Below, piece by piece: positions 36,340-48,177 of a stretch of DNA of 64,000 bases. The notes under the pieces are model-generated. The model searched no databases, was not told the DNA's origin, and worked only from the letters and a program-made list of their open reading frames with translations. Source of the DNA: Bog-756 sp963837805 (GTDB lineage Bacteria > Actinomycetota > Acidimicrobiia > Acidimicrobiales > RAAP-2); the NCBI GenBank assembly GCA_963837805.1, contig CAWIOU010000014.1, positions 558,001 through 622,000 of the forward strand, written 5' to 3'. Both the position numbers and the translations under genes were made by a program. The stretch's first letter is position 1. Every line of letters begins with the position of its first letter.

Positions 36340-37527
36340 CCGCCTGCCGCCACCGGGTTCGTCGGGCGCGGGTTGCCCCTCGCCGGTCCACGGGCCGACC
36401 ACCGCACCCGGCGGGACCTCGGTCCCCTCCTCGAGGACGGCGAACGGCCCGATGCGGGCGTTGGCGCCGATGGCCGAGCGCCGGCCCACACTGGAGGCCA
36501 CGGTGGCACCCTCCCCCACCACCGTGTCCACCAGATGGACGTCGGGACCCAACTCTGCATGCGCTCCGATCACGCATGAACCCTGGAGGATCACCCCGGG
36601 GAGCATCACCACGTCAGGATCGATCTCCACATCCACGTCGATGTAGGTCCGCTCGGGATCCCACATGGTGACGCCCCGGCGCATCCAGCGCTCGTTGATC
36701 CTGTCCCGCAATTCGGCTTCGGCCACCGCCAGTTGGGCACGATCATTGACCCCGGCCACCTCCATGGTGTCGCCGACCAGCACCGACCCCACCTTGTGCC
36801 CGGCCTCGTAGAGGACGCCGACCACGTCGGTGAGGTAGTGCTCGCCCTGGGCATTGGCCGGGCTCAACCGCCGCAGCGAAGGAGCGAGCACACTCCTCCT
36901 GAAGCAGTAGATGGACGTGTTGATCTCCCGGACGGCGAGCTCCTCGTCCGAGGCATCGACGTGCTCGACCACCCGGGCCACCGAGTCATCCCGGCCCCGG
37001 ACCACCCGCCCGTACCCCGTGGGATCGTCGAGCTCGGCAGTCAGCAGCGTGGCGGCGTTGTCAGCTACCCGGTGCTGGTGCACCAGGACGGCCAGGGTGG
37101 CCGGACGAAGGAGCGGGGTGTCCCCCGGCAGGACCACGACGTCCCCGTCGTCATCGCCGTCGTCGTCGGGGAGCCCGGTGAGAGCCACCGCCATGGCGTC
37201 CCCGGTCCCCCGCTGCTCGACCTGTTCGACGAACTCGATGGCCATCCCCGGCGGCGCATGTTCGATGAGGGTCTTGGTCACCCAGTCGGCCCGATGACCG
37301 ACGACGACCACCACCCGGGCCACAGACAGCTCGGCCAACGCGTCGAGCACGTGGAGGACCATGGGGCGGCCGCACAGGCGGTGGAGGGGCTTGGGTCGGG
37401 CCGAGCGCATCCGGGTCCCCTCACCCGCGGCCAGCACCACCGCCGACAGCTGGCCCCCCGGGCCGGGCCCCGACCTGGTCGCCGCCGGCGAATCGTCAGC
37501 CTGGCCCTGCGGGTAGGTGCGGATCAC
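36337..37527 (-). CDS. glmU: UDP-GlcNAc pyrophosphorylase, GlmU-like, lacking the acetyltransferase half
   Basis: About 396 residues from GTG 37527 (the start is uncertain by a few codons), versus 450-495 for complete GlmU. The N-terminal uridyltransferase domain is complete: LAAGEGTRMRSARPKPLH, EQRGTGDAMAVAL, LPGDTPLL, EINTSIYCF and GEHYLTDVV. A left-handed beta-helix follows (YIDVDVEIDPDVVMLPGVIL, then ELGPDVHLVDTVVGEGA) but stops at IGPFAVLEEGTEV. The later coils that hold the acetyl-CoA site and catalytic His (the family's KNSxxG...NYDGxxKHxT part) are missing. The prs start lies ten bases past the stop, so nothing is hidden downstream. It should make UDP-GlcNAc but not acetylate glucosamine 1-phosphate. 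Confidence 0.85.
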   Translation of the reverse strand: MIRTYPQGQADDSPAATRSGPGPGGQLSAVVLAAGEGTRMRSARPKPLHRLCGRPMVLHVLDALAELSVARVVVVVGHRADWVTKTLIEHAPPGMAIEFVEQVEQRGTGDAMAVALTGLPDDDGDDDGDVVVLPGDTPLLRPATLAVLVHQHRVADNAATLLTAELDDPTGYGRVVRGRDDSVARVVEHVDASDEELAVREINTSIYCFRRSVLAPSLRRLSPANAQGEHYLTDVVGVLYEAGHKVGSVLVGDTMEVAGVNDRAQLAVAEAELRDRINERWMRRGVTMWDPERTYIDVDVEIDPDVVMLPGVILQGSCVIGAHAELGPDVHLVDTVVGEGATVASSVGRRSAIGANARIGPFAVLEEGTEVPPGAVVGPWTGEGQPAPDEPGGGRR

Positions 37528-37709
37528 CACGGCGCACACCGGCCTCCGTCTTCCTCCGGGGACGGGTCTCCTCCGTGATGCGGTAGAAAGCTCATGGGGC
37601 CTATTCTTCCCACGTCGGCGGGAGCAATGCGACCCGGCGGCCCCGGTGCCCCGCCCAGCCAGAGACCACACCGACCACCTGCACCCCCACCGAGCAGCGA
37701 ATCCACTCC

Positions 37710-39309
37710 ATGCCCACCCTCACCACCGACGTCGACCCCGACTCGCCGGCCTTCCGGGCCAACCAACGCGCCCTCGAAGAGGCGATGGAGGGCGTGAACG
37801 AGCAGCTGGCGGCGGCCAGGGCCGGAGGCGGCGAACGCTATGTGCAGCGGCACCGTGACCGGGGCAAGCTCCTGGCCCGTGAGCGCATCGAGCTGCTCCT
37901 CGACCGCGACACCGCCTTCCTCGAGCTCGCCCCCCTGGCGGCGTGGGGCACCGAGTACACGGTCGGGGCGTCGTCGATCGTCGGGATCGGCGTGGTCGAG
38001 GGCGTGGAGTGCCTCATCTCCGCCCACGACCCCACCGTGCGGGGCGGGGCCATGAACCCCTTTTCCTTCCGGAAGGGGGCCCGGGCCTCCGACATCGCCC
38101 TCCAGAACCGGCTCCCCGTCATCAACCTGGTGGAGTCGGGTGGGGCCGACCTGCCGGCGCAGGCCGAGCTGTTCATCCCCGGGGGAAGGGCGTTCCGGGA
38201 TCTGACCCGGAGCTCGGCTGCCGCCCTGCCGACGGTGGCCATCGTCTTCGGCAACTCCACCGCCGGGGGTGCCTACGTCCCCGGCATGAGCGACTACATC
38301 GTCATGATCGAGCAGCGGTCCAAGGTCTTTTTGGGCGGCCCGCCCCTGGTCAAGATGGCCACCGGCGAGGAATCGACCGACGAGGAGCTGGGCGGCGCCT
38401 CCATGCACGCCCGGGTGTCCGGTCTGGCCGATTTCCTGGCCGGCGACGAGGTGGACGCCATCCGGATCGGTCGCCAGATCGTGAGCCGTCTCAACTGGCG
38501 CAAGCACGGTCCGGGTCCGAGCCAGCCCGCCGACGATCCCGTCTACGACCCCGGCGAGCTCCTCGGTATCGCCTCATCCGACCCCAAGGTGCCCTTCGAT
38601 CCCCGCGAAGTGCTGGCGCGGCGTGGTGGACGGGTCGCGGTTCGACGAGTTCAAACCGCTCTACGGAGCCAGCCTGGTCACCGGGTGGGCATCGATCCAC
38701 GGCTACCCGATCGGTGTCCTGGCCAACCACCGCGGGGTGCTGTTCTCCGAGGAGGCCCACAAGGCGACCCAGTTCATCCAGCTGGCCAACCAGATCGACG
38801 TCCCCCTCCTCTTCCTCCAGAACACCACCGGCTACATGGTCGGAAAGGAGTACGAACAAGGTGGCATCATCAAGCACGGGGCGATGATGATCAACGCTGT
38901 CTCCAACTCATCGGTCCCTCACCTGACCGTCAACATCGGCGCCTCCTATGGCGCCGGCAACTACGGGATGTGCGGTCGGGCCTACGACCCGCGGTTCCTC
39001 TTCGCCTGGCCCAATGCCCGCTCGGCGGTGATGGGCCCGGCCCAGTTGGCCGGCGTCCTCTCCATCGTGAGCCGGCAGTCGGCCGCGGCCAAGGGCGTCC
39101 CCTTCGACGAGGAGGCGGACGCAACCATGCGCGAGATGGTCGAGGCCCAGATCGAGGCCGAGTCCCTCCCGCTCTTCCTGTCCGGACGCCTCTACGACGA
39201 CGGGATCATCGACCCTCGCGACACCCGCACCGTGCTCGGCATCTGCCTTTCGGTCATCGATAACCAGCCCATCTCCGGAACACGCGGCTACGGCGTGTTC
39301 CGGATGTGA
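37710..39309 (+). CDS. Acyl-CoA carboxylase beta (carboxyltransferase) subunit, one apparent frameshift
   Basis: Corrected for one extra base this is 532 residues, typical of methylcrotonyl/geranyl-CoA carboxylase beta. Motifs: RDRGKLLARERIELLLD (~50), NLVESGGADLPAQAE, FGNSTAGGAYVPGMSDY, GGPPLVKMATGEE, then after the break DGSRFDEFKPLYG, FLQNTTGYMVG, GASYGAGNYGMCGRAYDPRF and a final RGYGVFRM. The break is at 38618-38621, where CGGC should be three bases. It pairs with the biotin-bearing alpha subunit that follows (GTGA overlap). With AtuA-like and acyl-CoA dehydrogenase genes downstream, a branched substrate (geranyl-CoA or 3-methylcrotonyl-CoA) is more likely than acetyl- or propionyl-CoA. 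Confidence 0.9.
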
Positions 39310-41389
39310 GGACGGGGCCCGTGGCCAACGACGGCGTCCCCCTTACCCCCATCCGCACCTTACTGGTGGCCAATCGCGGCGAGATCGCCGGGCGCATCAT
39401 GCGCTCGGCCCGAGCCATGGGGATCGCCACGGTGGCCGTCTACTCCGATGCCGATGCCGAGAGCCCTCATGTGCGGGAAGCCGACCTGGCCGTGCGCCTT
39501 CCCGGGGTCTCACCGTCCGACACCTATCTGCGCTCGGCGATGATCCTCGACGCCGCGGCGCGCTCGGGTGCCGACGCCATCCACCCCGGGTACGGATTCC
39601 TTTCGGAATCGGGGGACTTCGCCCGCGTGGTCACCGGCGCCGGCTTCACCTGGGTGGGTCCGACGGCGGCGGCCATCGACGCCATGGGCTCGAAGGTCGG
39701 GGCCAAGGAGCTCATGCGGGCCGCCGGCGTCCCGACACTGGCCTCGATCACCATCGAGGACGGCCGGCTGCCCGACGACGCCGACCTCGACGCCCTGGGG
39801 TGGCCGCTGCTGGTCAAGGCCTCGGCGGGGGGAGGCGGGCGCGGGATGCGCACGGTGGGCGGACCGGTCAGCCTCCGCCAGGCCGTGGTCGACGCCCGGC
39901 GCGAGGCCGAGGCGGCGTTCGGCGACGGCACGGTGTTCCTCGAGCGGTATCTGAAGGACCCCCGGCACATCGAGGTGCAGGTGCTGGCCGACGCCTACGG
40001 CGAAACGGTGGCCCTGTTCGAACGGGAGTGCAGTATCCAGCGCCGCCACCAGAAGATCGTCGAGGAAGCACCGTCGCCCATCGTGACCCCGGCCCTGCGC
40101 GCCCGCCTGGTCGAAGCGGCGGTCGCCGCCGCCCGGGCCGTCGACTATGTCAATGCCGGGACCGTCGAGTTCGTCGTCGATCAGAACGGCGACCCCAACT
40201 TCCTGGAGATGAACACTCGGCTCCAGGTCGAGCACCCGGTGACCGAGGCGGTCACCGGGCTCGATCTGGTCCGGCTCCAACTCCTGATCGCCGGCGGAGC
40301 ACCCCTGCCCGACGAGGTCCACCACGCGGTGGCTGCCGGACCCAGGGGACATGCCATCGAGGCTCGGATCTACGCCGAGGATCCCGCCCAGCGATGGTTG
40401 CCGTCGACCGGGACGCTCCATCGATTCGAGATCGGCAGCCCGGGGGCGGGCGTCCGTGTGGACAGCGGGTTCGAATCGGGGAGCGTGGTCAGCCCGCACT
40501 ACGACTCCATGCTGGCCAAGGTCATCGTCCACGCACCGAGCCGAGGAGAGGCCGCCTCGGCGCTGTCGGCGGCCCTGGCCGGAGCCCGGATCCACGGCGT
40601 GACCACCAACCGCGACCTGCTCGTGCGCACCCTTCGTCACCCCGGATTCCTGGCCGGCGACACCGACACCGGCTTCCTCGACCGGCACGGCGTCGAGGTG
40701 CTGGCCATCCCCCTGGCCGATGAGGACGCGGTGCGGCGACACGCCATCGCCGCCGCCCTGGCCGGTCAGGCCGACCGCCGCCGGAAGCCTCGGGTGCAAC
40801 CGACCATTCCCTCCGGGTACCGGAACAGCCCGTCCGGGCTGCAGCGGACCGTGTACACGATCGGCGAGGCCACCGTCGACGTCGGCTACCGGTTCGACCG
40901 GTCCGGCCGGACCCTCGAGGTGGTGGAGATCGGCGGCACCGCCCTCGACGTCGATGCGGCTGCCACCCCGGGGGAGGTGGTCCTGACCTCAGGGGAGGTC
41001 ACCCGGCGCTATGTGGTCGACCAGGTCGGCCCGGTCGCCTACGTGGACGGTCCGGACGGGAGTTCGGCACTCGTCGAGGAGGAGCGGTTCCCTCTGGCCA
41101 CCGGTGAGGTGGCCGCGGGATCGGCGCGGGCCCCGATGCCCGGCGGCGTCGTCCGGGTGGCCGTGTCCGAGGGTGACAGGGTCGAAGCCGGACAACTCCT
41201 GGTGGTGCTGGAGGCGATGAAGATGGAGCACACCGTGCAGGCGGCGACGTCGGGGGTCGTCACCGAGGTGGACGTGGCCGAGGGCGACCAGGTGGAGACC
41301 GGACGGATCCTGGTGGTCGTCGACGCCGGTGGCGATGGCGATGGCGCCGGAGAAGGAACCGCAGGTGCGGGGACCGGCGGAGCGACAAC

Positions 41390-41393
<4 letters not shown>
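39306..41393 (+). CDS. Acyl-CoA carboxylase alpha subunit (biotin carboxylase + BCCP)
   Basis: 695 residues from GTG 39306, overlapping the beta stop as GTGA (GTG 39321 is an alternative). Biotin carboxylase domain: LLVANRGEIAGRIMR (~20), IHPGYGFLSES, LVKASAGGGGRGMR (ATP loop, ~176), ECSIQRRHQK and FLEMNTRLQVEHPVTE (~300). A linker domain leads to a C-terminal biotinyl domain with the biotin site EAMKMEH (~638). It carboxylates biotin and hands the CO2 to the beta subunit. The architecture matches MccA/AtuF/AccA3-type subunits. The C-terminus ends in a Gly/Ala-rich tail. Confidence 0.95.
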
Positions 41394-43237
<1,844 letters not shown>

Positions 43238-43329
43238 GCACCCCCACTTCGAGTTGGACAGGCAAGCGGCGCCACCCCAGCCGACCGACCGCCACCGCAG
43301 AGTGAACACCAGACCCGAGGAGCATCCCC

Positions 43330-44493
43330 ATGGACTTCATCGAATCCGACGAGCAGCAGATGCTACGAGAGGCGGTTGCCGCCATCGCCTCCAAGTTCGG
43401 TCACGAGTACTACGTGCAGAAGGCCCACGCCGACGAGCGCACCGAGGAACTGTGGAAGGCCGTGGCCGAGCCGGGATTCCTCGGAGTCAACGTTCCCGAG
43501 GAGTACGGCGGGGGGGGTGGCGGGATCGCCGAGCTGGCCATCGTGCAGGAGGAACTGGCCGCCGCCGGCTGTCCCCTCCTGGTCATCGTGGTCTCACCGG
43601 CCATCTGCGCCACGATCATCGCCAAGTTCGGCACCGAGGCCCAGAAGCAGCGGTGGCTCCCACGGTTCGCCACCGGCGAGCTCAAGATGGCCTTCGCCAT
43701 CACCGAGCCCGACGCCGGGTCCAACTCCCACAACCTGTCCCTCACCGCCACCCGGGACGGTGACATCTACCGTCTCAACGGCTCGAAGTACTACATCTCG
43801 GGCGTCGACGAGTGCGAGGCCGTCCTGGTGGTGACCCGCTCCGGTGTCGATCCCGACACCGGCCGGGGGCAGCTCTCGCTGTTCGTGGTGGATACCGACA
43901 CGCCGGGACTGGACAAGCAGGTGCTGCCGGTGGAGATCACCGCGCCGGAGAAGCAGTACACCCTGTTCTTCGACAACGTCCAGGTCGGTGCCGATCGATT
44001 GCTGGGCGCCGAAGGCGAGGGCCTGCGCCAGGTCTTCTTCGGATTGAATCCCGAGCGCATCCTGTCGGCGGCCACAGCCAACGGCATCGGGCGGTACGCC
44101 CTGGACAAGGCGGCCGAGTATGCCAAGGGGCGCGAGGTGTGGGGCACGCCCATCGGACGTCACCAGGGGATCTCCCATCCTCTGGCCAAGGCCAAGATCG
44201 ACGTCGAACTGGCCCGGTTGATGACCGACAAGGCCGCGTGGCTGTGCGACCACGCCGGGGACACCCCCGAGGCCGGCGAGGCGGCCAACATGGCCAAATT
44301 CTCGGCCGCCGACGCGGCCCTGGCCGCGCTGGACCAGGCCATCCAGACCCACGGTGGGAACGGCATGTCGAGTGAGTACGGCCTGGCCGACATGTGGGGC
44401 ATGACCCGCTTGCTCCGGATCGCCCCGGTCAGCCGCGAGATGATCCTCAACTTCGTGGCCCAGCACTCGTTGGGGTTGCCCAAGTCGTACTGA
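43330..44493 (+). CDS. Acyl-CoA dehydrogenase
   Basis: 387 residues. The FAD-dependent ACAD fold is clear: EPGFLGVNVPEEYGG (~50), MAFAITEPDAGSNSHN (FAD/substrate motif, ~125), YYISGVDECEA, REVWGTPIGRHQGISHPLA (~275), and the C-terminal IQTHGGNGMSSEYGLADM. It introduces an alpha-beta double bond into an acyl-CoA. Last gene of the carboxylase-AtuA operon, so a branched isoprenoid or leucine-derived acyl-CoA is expected (AtuD- or Liu-type role); the exact substrate cannot be read. GAGGAG precedes the ATG by seven bases. Confidence 0.93.
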   Translation: MDFIESDEQQMLREAVAAIASKFGHEYYVQKAHADERTEELWKAVAEPGFLGVNVPEEYGGGGGGIAELAIVQEELAAAGCPLLVIVVSPAICATIIAKFGTEAQKQRWLPRFATGELKMAFAITEPDAGSNSHNLSLTATRDGDIYRLNGSKYYISGVDECEAVLVVTRSGVDPDTGRGQLSLFVVDTDTPGLDKQVLPVEITAPEKQYTLFFDNVQVGADRLLGAEGEGLRQVFFGLNPERILSAATANGIGRYALDKAAEYAKGREVWGTPIGRHQGISHPLAKAKIDVELARLMTDKAAWLCDHAGDTPEAGEAANMAKFSAADAALAALDQAIQTHGGNGMSSEYGLADMWGMTRLLRIAPVSREMILNFVAQHSLGLPKSY

Positions 44494-44826
44494 GCGGCTG
44501 TCTATCGGGTCGCGTCCTTGCGTGTCGCTACCCGCCTGGTCATGACAGAAAGTCGCCGCGTCGAGGGCCCGATCGCATCGGCCCAAGGCTGATCTCCAGC
44601 CGCGAGTCCCGCAGTTCTGCGTCCCGTGGTGTAGGTGGAATCACGTCTATAAAAGCCCTGGTGCGGGACTTATTCTGATTTCAGAGCCATGAAATCCAAC
44701 CCGCACCCTAGATCCCGCGTTCTGCCTCTCGCCGGGTGATTCGACGCCTGCGATCCCATGGAAGGGGATCGCCGGTCACGACATCGGAGCTACAGGAAGC
44801 AATGAAAATGGCCGAAGGGTGGACCA
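44494..44826. promoter_or_regulatory. Regulatory region upstream of the pilin-like operon
   Basis: 333 bases without a gene. It contains TATAAA at 44648-44653, unusual in DNA this GC-rich and a good -10 candidate, and an inverted repeat GATTTCA/TGAAATC at 44677-44683 and 44690-44696 just downstream, possibly an operator or leader hairpin. A leader of over 150 nt would result. No clear -35 was seen. Confidence 0.4.
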
Positions 44827-47800
44827 GTGAGATCTCTCCACCGACATCGAACGGCCGCGGCCGAGCGAGCACGCTCGAGCCACCACGACGAGGGACTCAC
44901 CCTCATCGAGGTGGTCGTGGCGTTCACCGTCCTGATGATCGTGCTCATTCCGATGTCCTACCTGTTCACCTCATCGGTCATCGCCGCCGGGCAGTCGAAG
45001 AACCAGACACAGGCACTGTCGATCGCCGAGAAGTGGCTCGAGATCGCCTCCAACCAGACCCCACCGGTCAACTGCAACGGCGAGGTCATCGTGGACCAGA
45101 GCGTTCCGCCGACGGCGCCGGGCGCCCCCGCGACCACGGTGAGCACACTCTCGAACAACAAGACCCTCGCCACTCAGACGGTCATCAACGTGGCTTCGAC
45201 AACCTTGTTTGCCGCCGCTCCCCAGACCATTCTGGTGGCGACCACGACCGGCCTCCAGAAGGTGACCTACACCGCCAAGTCCGCGTCCACGTTCACCATT
45301 GCCACTGGATCCGGAACGGGCACGATGACGACCGGATGCCCCGTTACCCAACCGACGACAACGCAGACGGTCGGAACCCTCGCCTATTCCATCAAGGCGG
45401 AGTACGAGTGGACGACAGTTCAGAACGCCGGCGTCGGAGCCACCACAATCGCCGCCGCCTCGAACAACCTGACCCTCCCGCAGGGGACGATCAACGTGGT
45501 CTCGACACAGACATTTGCAGCAGCCTCCAGTGGCAATCCCCAGACTGCAGTCGTCGCCACCTCCACCGGCCCCCAGACGGTCATTTACACCGGCACCACG
45601 TCGACCTCGTTGACCGGAGTAACGGGCGGAACCGGGAAGATGACCACGGGCGGCGCTGTCTCCCAGGACAACGAGCCGGATCTGTGCACCTCCGGGACTC
45701 CCCAGCTGCTCAAGTTGCGGGTGACCGTCGGGTGGGGCCCGAACTCGGACGTCAACAATGTCCAGGACAGCGTCATTCTCAACTACCCGCCGGCCGGGAT
45801 CCAGACCCTGGGCTTCATCGCCCTCCAGATGACCGGGGACACCACCGCCATCGACAGCCAGGGCGATCCGTGGAGTGAGCGGGTGCAGGCTCCCCCGGTC
45901 ACCATTGCTGGTCCACAGAACCTGACCATCTACCCGGACAGCTATGGCTGTGCCTTCGCCCAGGTGCTCCCGAGCAGTGTCGGCAACACCTACACGGTGA
46001 GCGTGGCCAACGGGTCGAGCGGGACCCCAGCCGGCACGACCTACGGCACCCCATCGTTCGTGGCCAACGGGACGGGCACCGTCACCAGCCACGTGCTCCA
46101 GCAGCCCACGTCCGAGTCCCAGTCCGGCATCACCGTCAACATCGGCGCCGTGACCAAGTTGGCCGCGACCTATCCCTTGGCCTATCCCGGATACGACCAG
46201 GGCAGCATCGTCAACCTCTCGTATCCCTCCTCCAGCGCCGTCGAGGACGGCGTGGCCTGTCCCGGCATCGGTCAGATCACCTGCATCGCCACCGGTGAGA
46301 ACAGTGCCGGAGCCGTCGTCACCTGGTCGAATCAGTCGACCTGGTCGTCGGTGAGCCTCCCCACCTCCGCCACCCGCATCGCTTCCGTGGCCTGCGCCGG
46401 AACGGTGGAGTGCGAAGGGGTCGGGTACAACGTGGTCGGCGGGGTGAGCACCGGGGTGATCGTGGACGCCAATCCCGCGACGCCCTCACTGGCCACTGCC
46501 TCCACCGGCTCGGCCCTCACCGGCGTCACGTCGCTGTCGCAGATCACCTGCCCGTCGGCGACCACCTGTGTGGCCATCGGTACGACGGCCACCGGCGCAG
46601 TGGTACTGATCGACACCATTTCGAGCGGCGGGGTGGATTCATGGACGGCGGCGACCATCCCCGCCAACGTCACCGGCCTGACCAATCTGGTCTGCCCTCC
46701 GGCTGGCACCGGCTGCGTGGCCCTCGGAACCACCAGCACACCCAGCTCCGGGACTCCGATCGCCATCTCCGGGGGATTCGGGAGCGCCGGCGTCGCCGCC
46801 CCATGGGGGACCGACACCTTCACCGGGTTCACCCTGAGCTCCCTTTCCTCGTTGGCGTGTCCATCGAATACGAACTGCATGGCCACCGGGGTGGGGAAGA
46901 TCGGAGCGGGATCCAGCGGGCCGATCGCCATCGTCGGCATCTCCGCCAGTGGTTTCGGAACGTCGACCGTGGCCTTCACGGCCGATACCTACCCGACCGG
47001 CACCACCGTCACCAGCCTGAACGGCCTCTCGTGCCCGTCGTCGGGAGACTGCCTACTGACCGGAGTAGGAACCAAAGGGGCCGGCACGGTGCCCCTGGTG
47101 ATGTACGCGGCGATGACAGCGTCGGCCAAGTTCGCCAACGACACCCTTCCGACCGTCGGGGGCAATCCGGTGACCTCGCTGTCCCAGATAGCCTGCCCCT
47201 CTGCGACCGTGTGCGTCCTCATCGGGGCCACCACCAGCGCTCCGGCCATCCTCTCCGGGGCCATCACGTCACCGACCACCGCGGACACATGGACAAGCGC
47301 GACCGTCCCTGGCGTGGGCTCCGGCGCCGCCCTCACCCAGCTCGGCCAGGTGACGTGCTGGTCGGCGACCTCCTGCGCCATCACCGCGGTGGGTACCAAC
47401 GCCAGCAGCCAGCCCGCGGCCTTCCTGTTGGCCAGCAGCAGCGGAACGACCACCTGGACCTCAGTCGGTTTGCCGGTGGCCAACCCGGCGCTCTACCTCA
47501 GCGACATCGACTGCACCACCTCGGGCTCCCCCGTCTACTGCTCAGCCGTCGGGGCCGGGCCCACCGGAGCCGTCGAGCTGACCTCCAGCAGCGGACTCAA
47601 TGGGTCCTGGTCGGACCAGACGCCGTCGGGTCTGAGCGGGAACGTAGCCAACGGCATTCCGGTGGAGATCAACAACACGAGCCTGCTCCCCAATGCCTAC
47701 GCCAACGTTGTGACCCCCGGAGCCTCGCCCAATATCACCCAGCTTCCCGATCTGTACCCCTTCAACGGCGGATATGGGCTGTTCGCCGGCGACTGCTCCA

Positions 47801-48177
47801 CCGAGCTCGGAGCGGGGAGTTTCAACGTCAGTCAGGCGGTCACCGTCCCGGGCGCCACATCGAACACCACCGTGCCGTTGGGGCTCCTCACTGTCCAGGC
47901 CCTCCATGCCGCGGGGGCCTCCATCGGGCTGCCCTACTCGGGGGCCACCTTCTCGGTCACCGCCACCTCAGGTTCTCCGTGCGGCGCCGACTCGTACACG
48001 CTGCAGACGGCAGGCCCTGACGGGCTGAGCCGGACCGAGATTCCCTACGGTACCTACACACTGTCGGTCAGGGGAACCAGCACGGTGACCGAGGCCATCA
48101 CCGTCGGCGGCAGCAGCGTCGTCGCCAGCGGTACGACCTACCTGTTCCCGACCCCGGTCCCGGTGAGTGTGACGTGA
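44827..48177 (+). CDS. Giant prepilin-like protein with a nine-fold Cys-pair repeat
   Basis: 1116 residues from GTG 44827 (AAGGG upstream). The N-terminus has a type IV prepilin signature: DEG|LTLIEVVVAFTVLM (~22-37), with Glu at +5 and a hydrophobic helix, so prepilin peptidase should cut after Gly. Next come two related ~70-residue modules (residues ~110-290, each starting INVxST), a beta-rich region, and from ~470 to ~905 nine repeats of 45-58 residues, each with LxxIxCxSxxxCxxxG. These probably form a propeller-like domain with a disulphide per blade. The last ~150 residues resemble a SpaA/Cna-B-like domain (GATFSVTATSG, YGTYTLSV). It is probably an extracellular pilus-tip or adhesive protein. 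The function is inferred only from architecture. Confidence 0.75.
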   Translation: MRSLHRHRTAAAERARSSHHDEGLTLIEVVVAFTVLMIVLIPMSYLFTSSVIAAGQSKNQTQALSIAEKWLEIASNQTPPVNCNGEVIVDQSVPPTAPGAPATTVSTLSNNKTLATQTVINVASTTLFAAAPQTILVATTTGLQKVTYTAKSASTFTIATGSGTGTMTTGCPVTQPTTTQTVGTLAYSIKAEYEWTTVQNAGVGATTIAAASNNLTLPQGTINVVSTQTFAAASSGNPQTAVVATSTGPQTVIYTGTTSTSLTGVTGGTGKMTTGGAVSQDNEPDLCTSGTPQLLKLRVTVGWGPNSDVNNVQDSVILNYPPAGIQTLGFIALQMTGDTTAIDSQGDPWSERVQAPPVTIAGPQNLTIYPDSYGCAFAQVLPSSVGNTYTVSVANGSSGTPAGTTYGTPSFVANGTGTVTSHVLQQPTSESQSGITVNIGAVTKLAATYPLAYPGYDQGSIVNLSYPSSSAVEDGVACPGIGQITCIATGENSAGAVVTWSNQSTWSSVSLPTSATRIASVACAGTVECEGVGYNVVGGVSTGVIVDANPATPSLATASTGSALTGVTSLSQITCPSATTCVAIGTTATGAVVLIDTISSGGVDSWTAATIPANVTGLTNLVCPPAGTGCVALGTTSTPSSGTPIAISGGFGSAGVAAPWGTDTFTGFTLSSLSSLACPSNTNCMATGVGKIGAGSSGPIAIVGISASGFGTSTVAFTADTYPTGTTVTSLNGLSCPSSGDCLLTGVGTKGAGTVPLVMYAAMTASAKFANDTLPTVGGNPVTSLSQIACPSATVCVLIGATTSAPAILSGAITSPTTADTWTSATVPGVGSGAALTQLGQVTCWSATSCAITAVGTNASSQPAAFLLASSSGTTTWTSVGLPVANPALYLSDIDCTTSGSPVYCSAVGAGPTGAVELTSSSGLNGSWSDQTPSGLSGNVANGIPVEINNTSLLPNAYANVVTPGASPNITQLPDLYPFNGGYGLFAGDCSTELGAGSFNVSQAVTVPGATSNTTVPLGLLTVQALHAAGASIGLPYSGATFSVTATSGSPCGADSYTLQTAGPDGLSRTEIPYGTYTLSVRGTSTVTEAITVGGSSVVASGTTYLFPTPVPVSVT

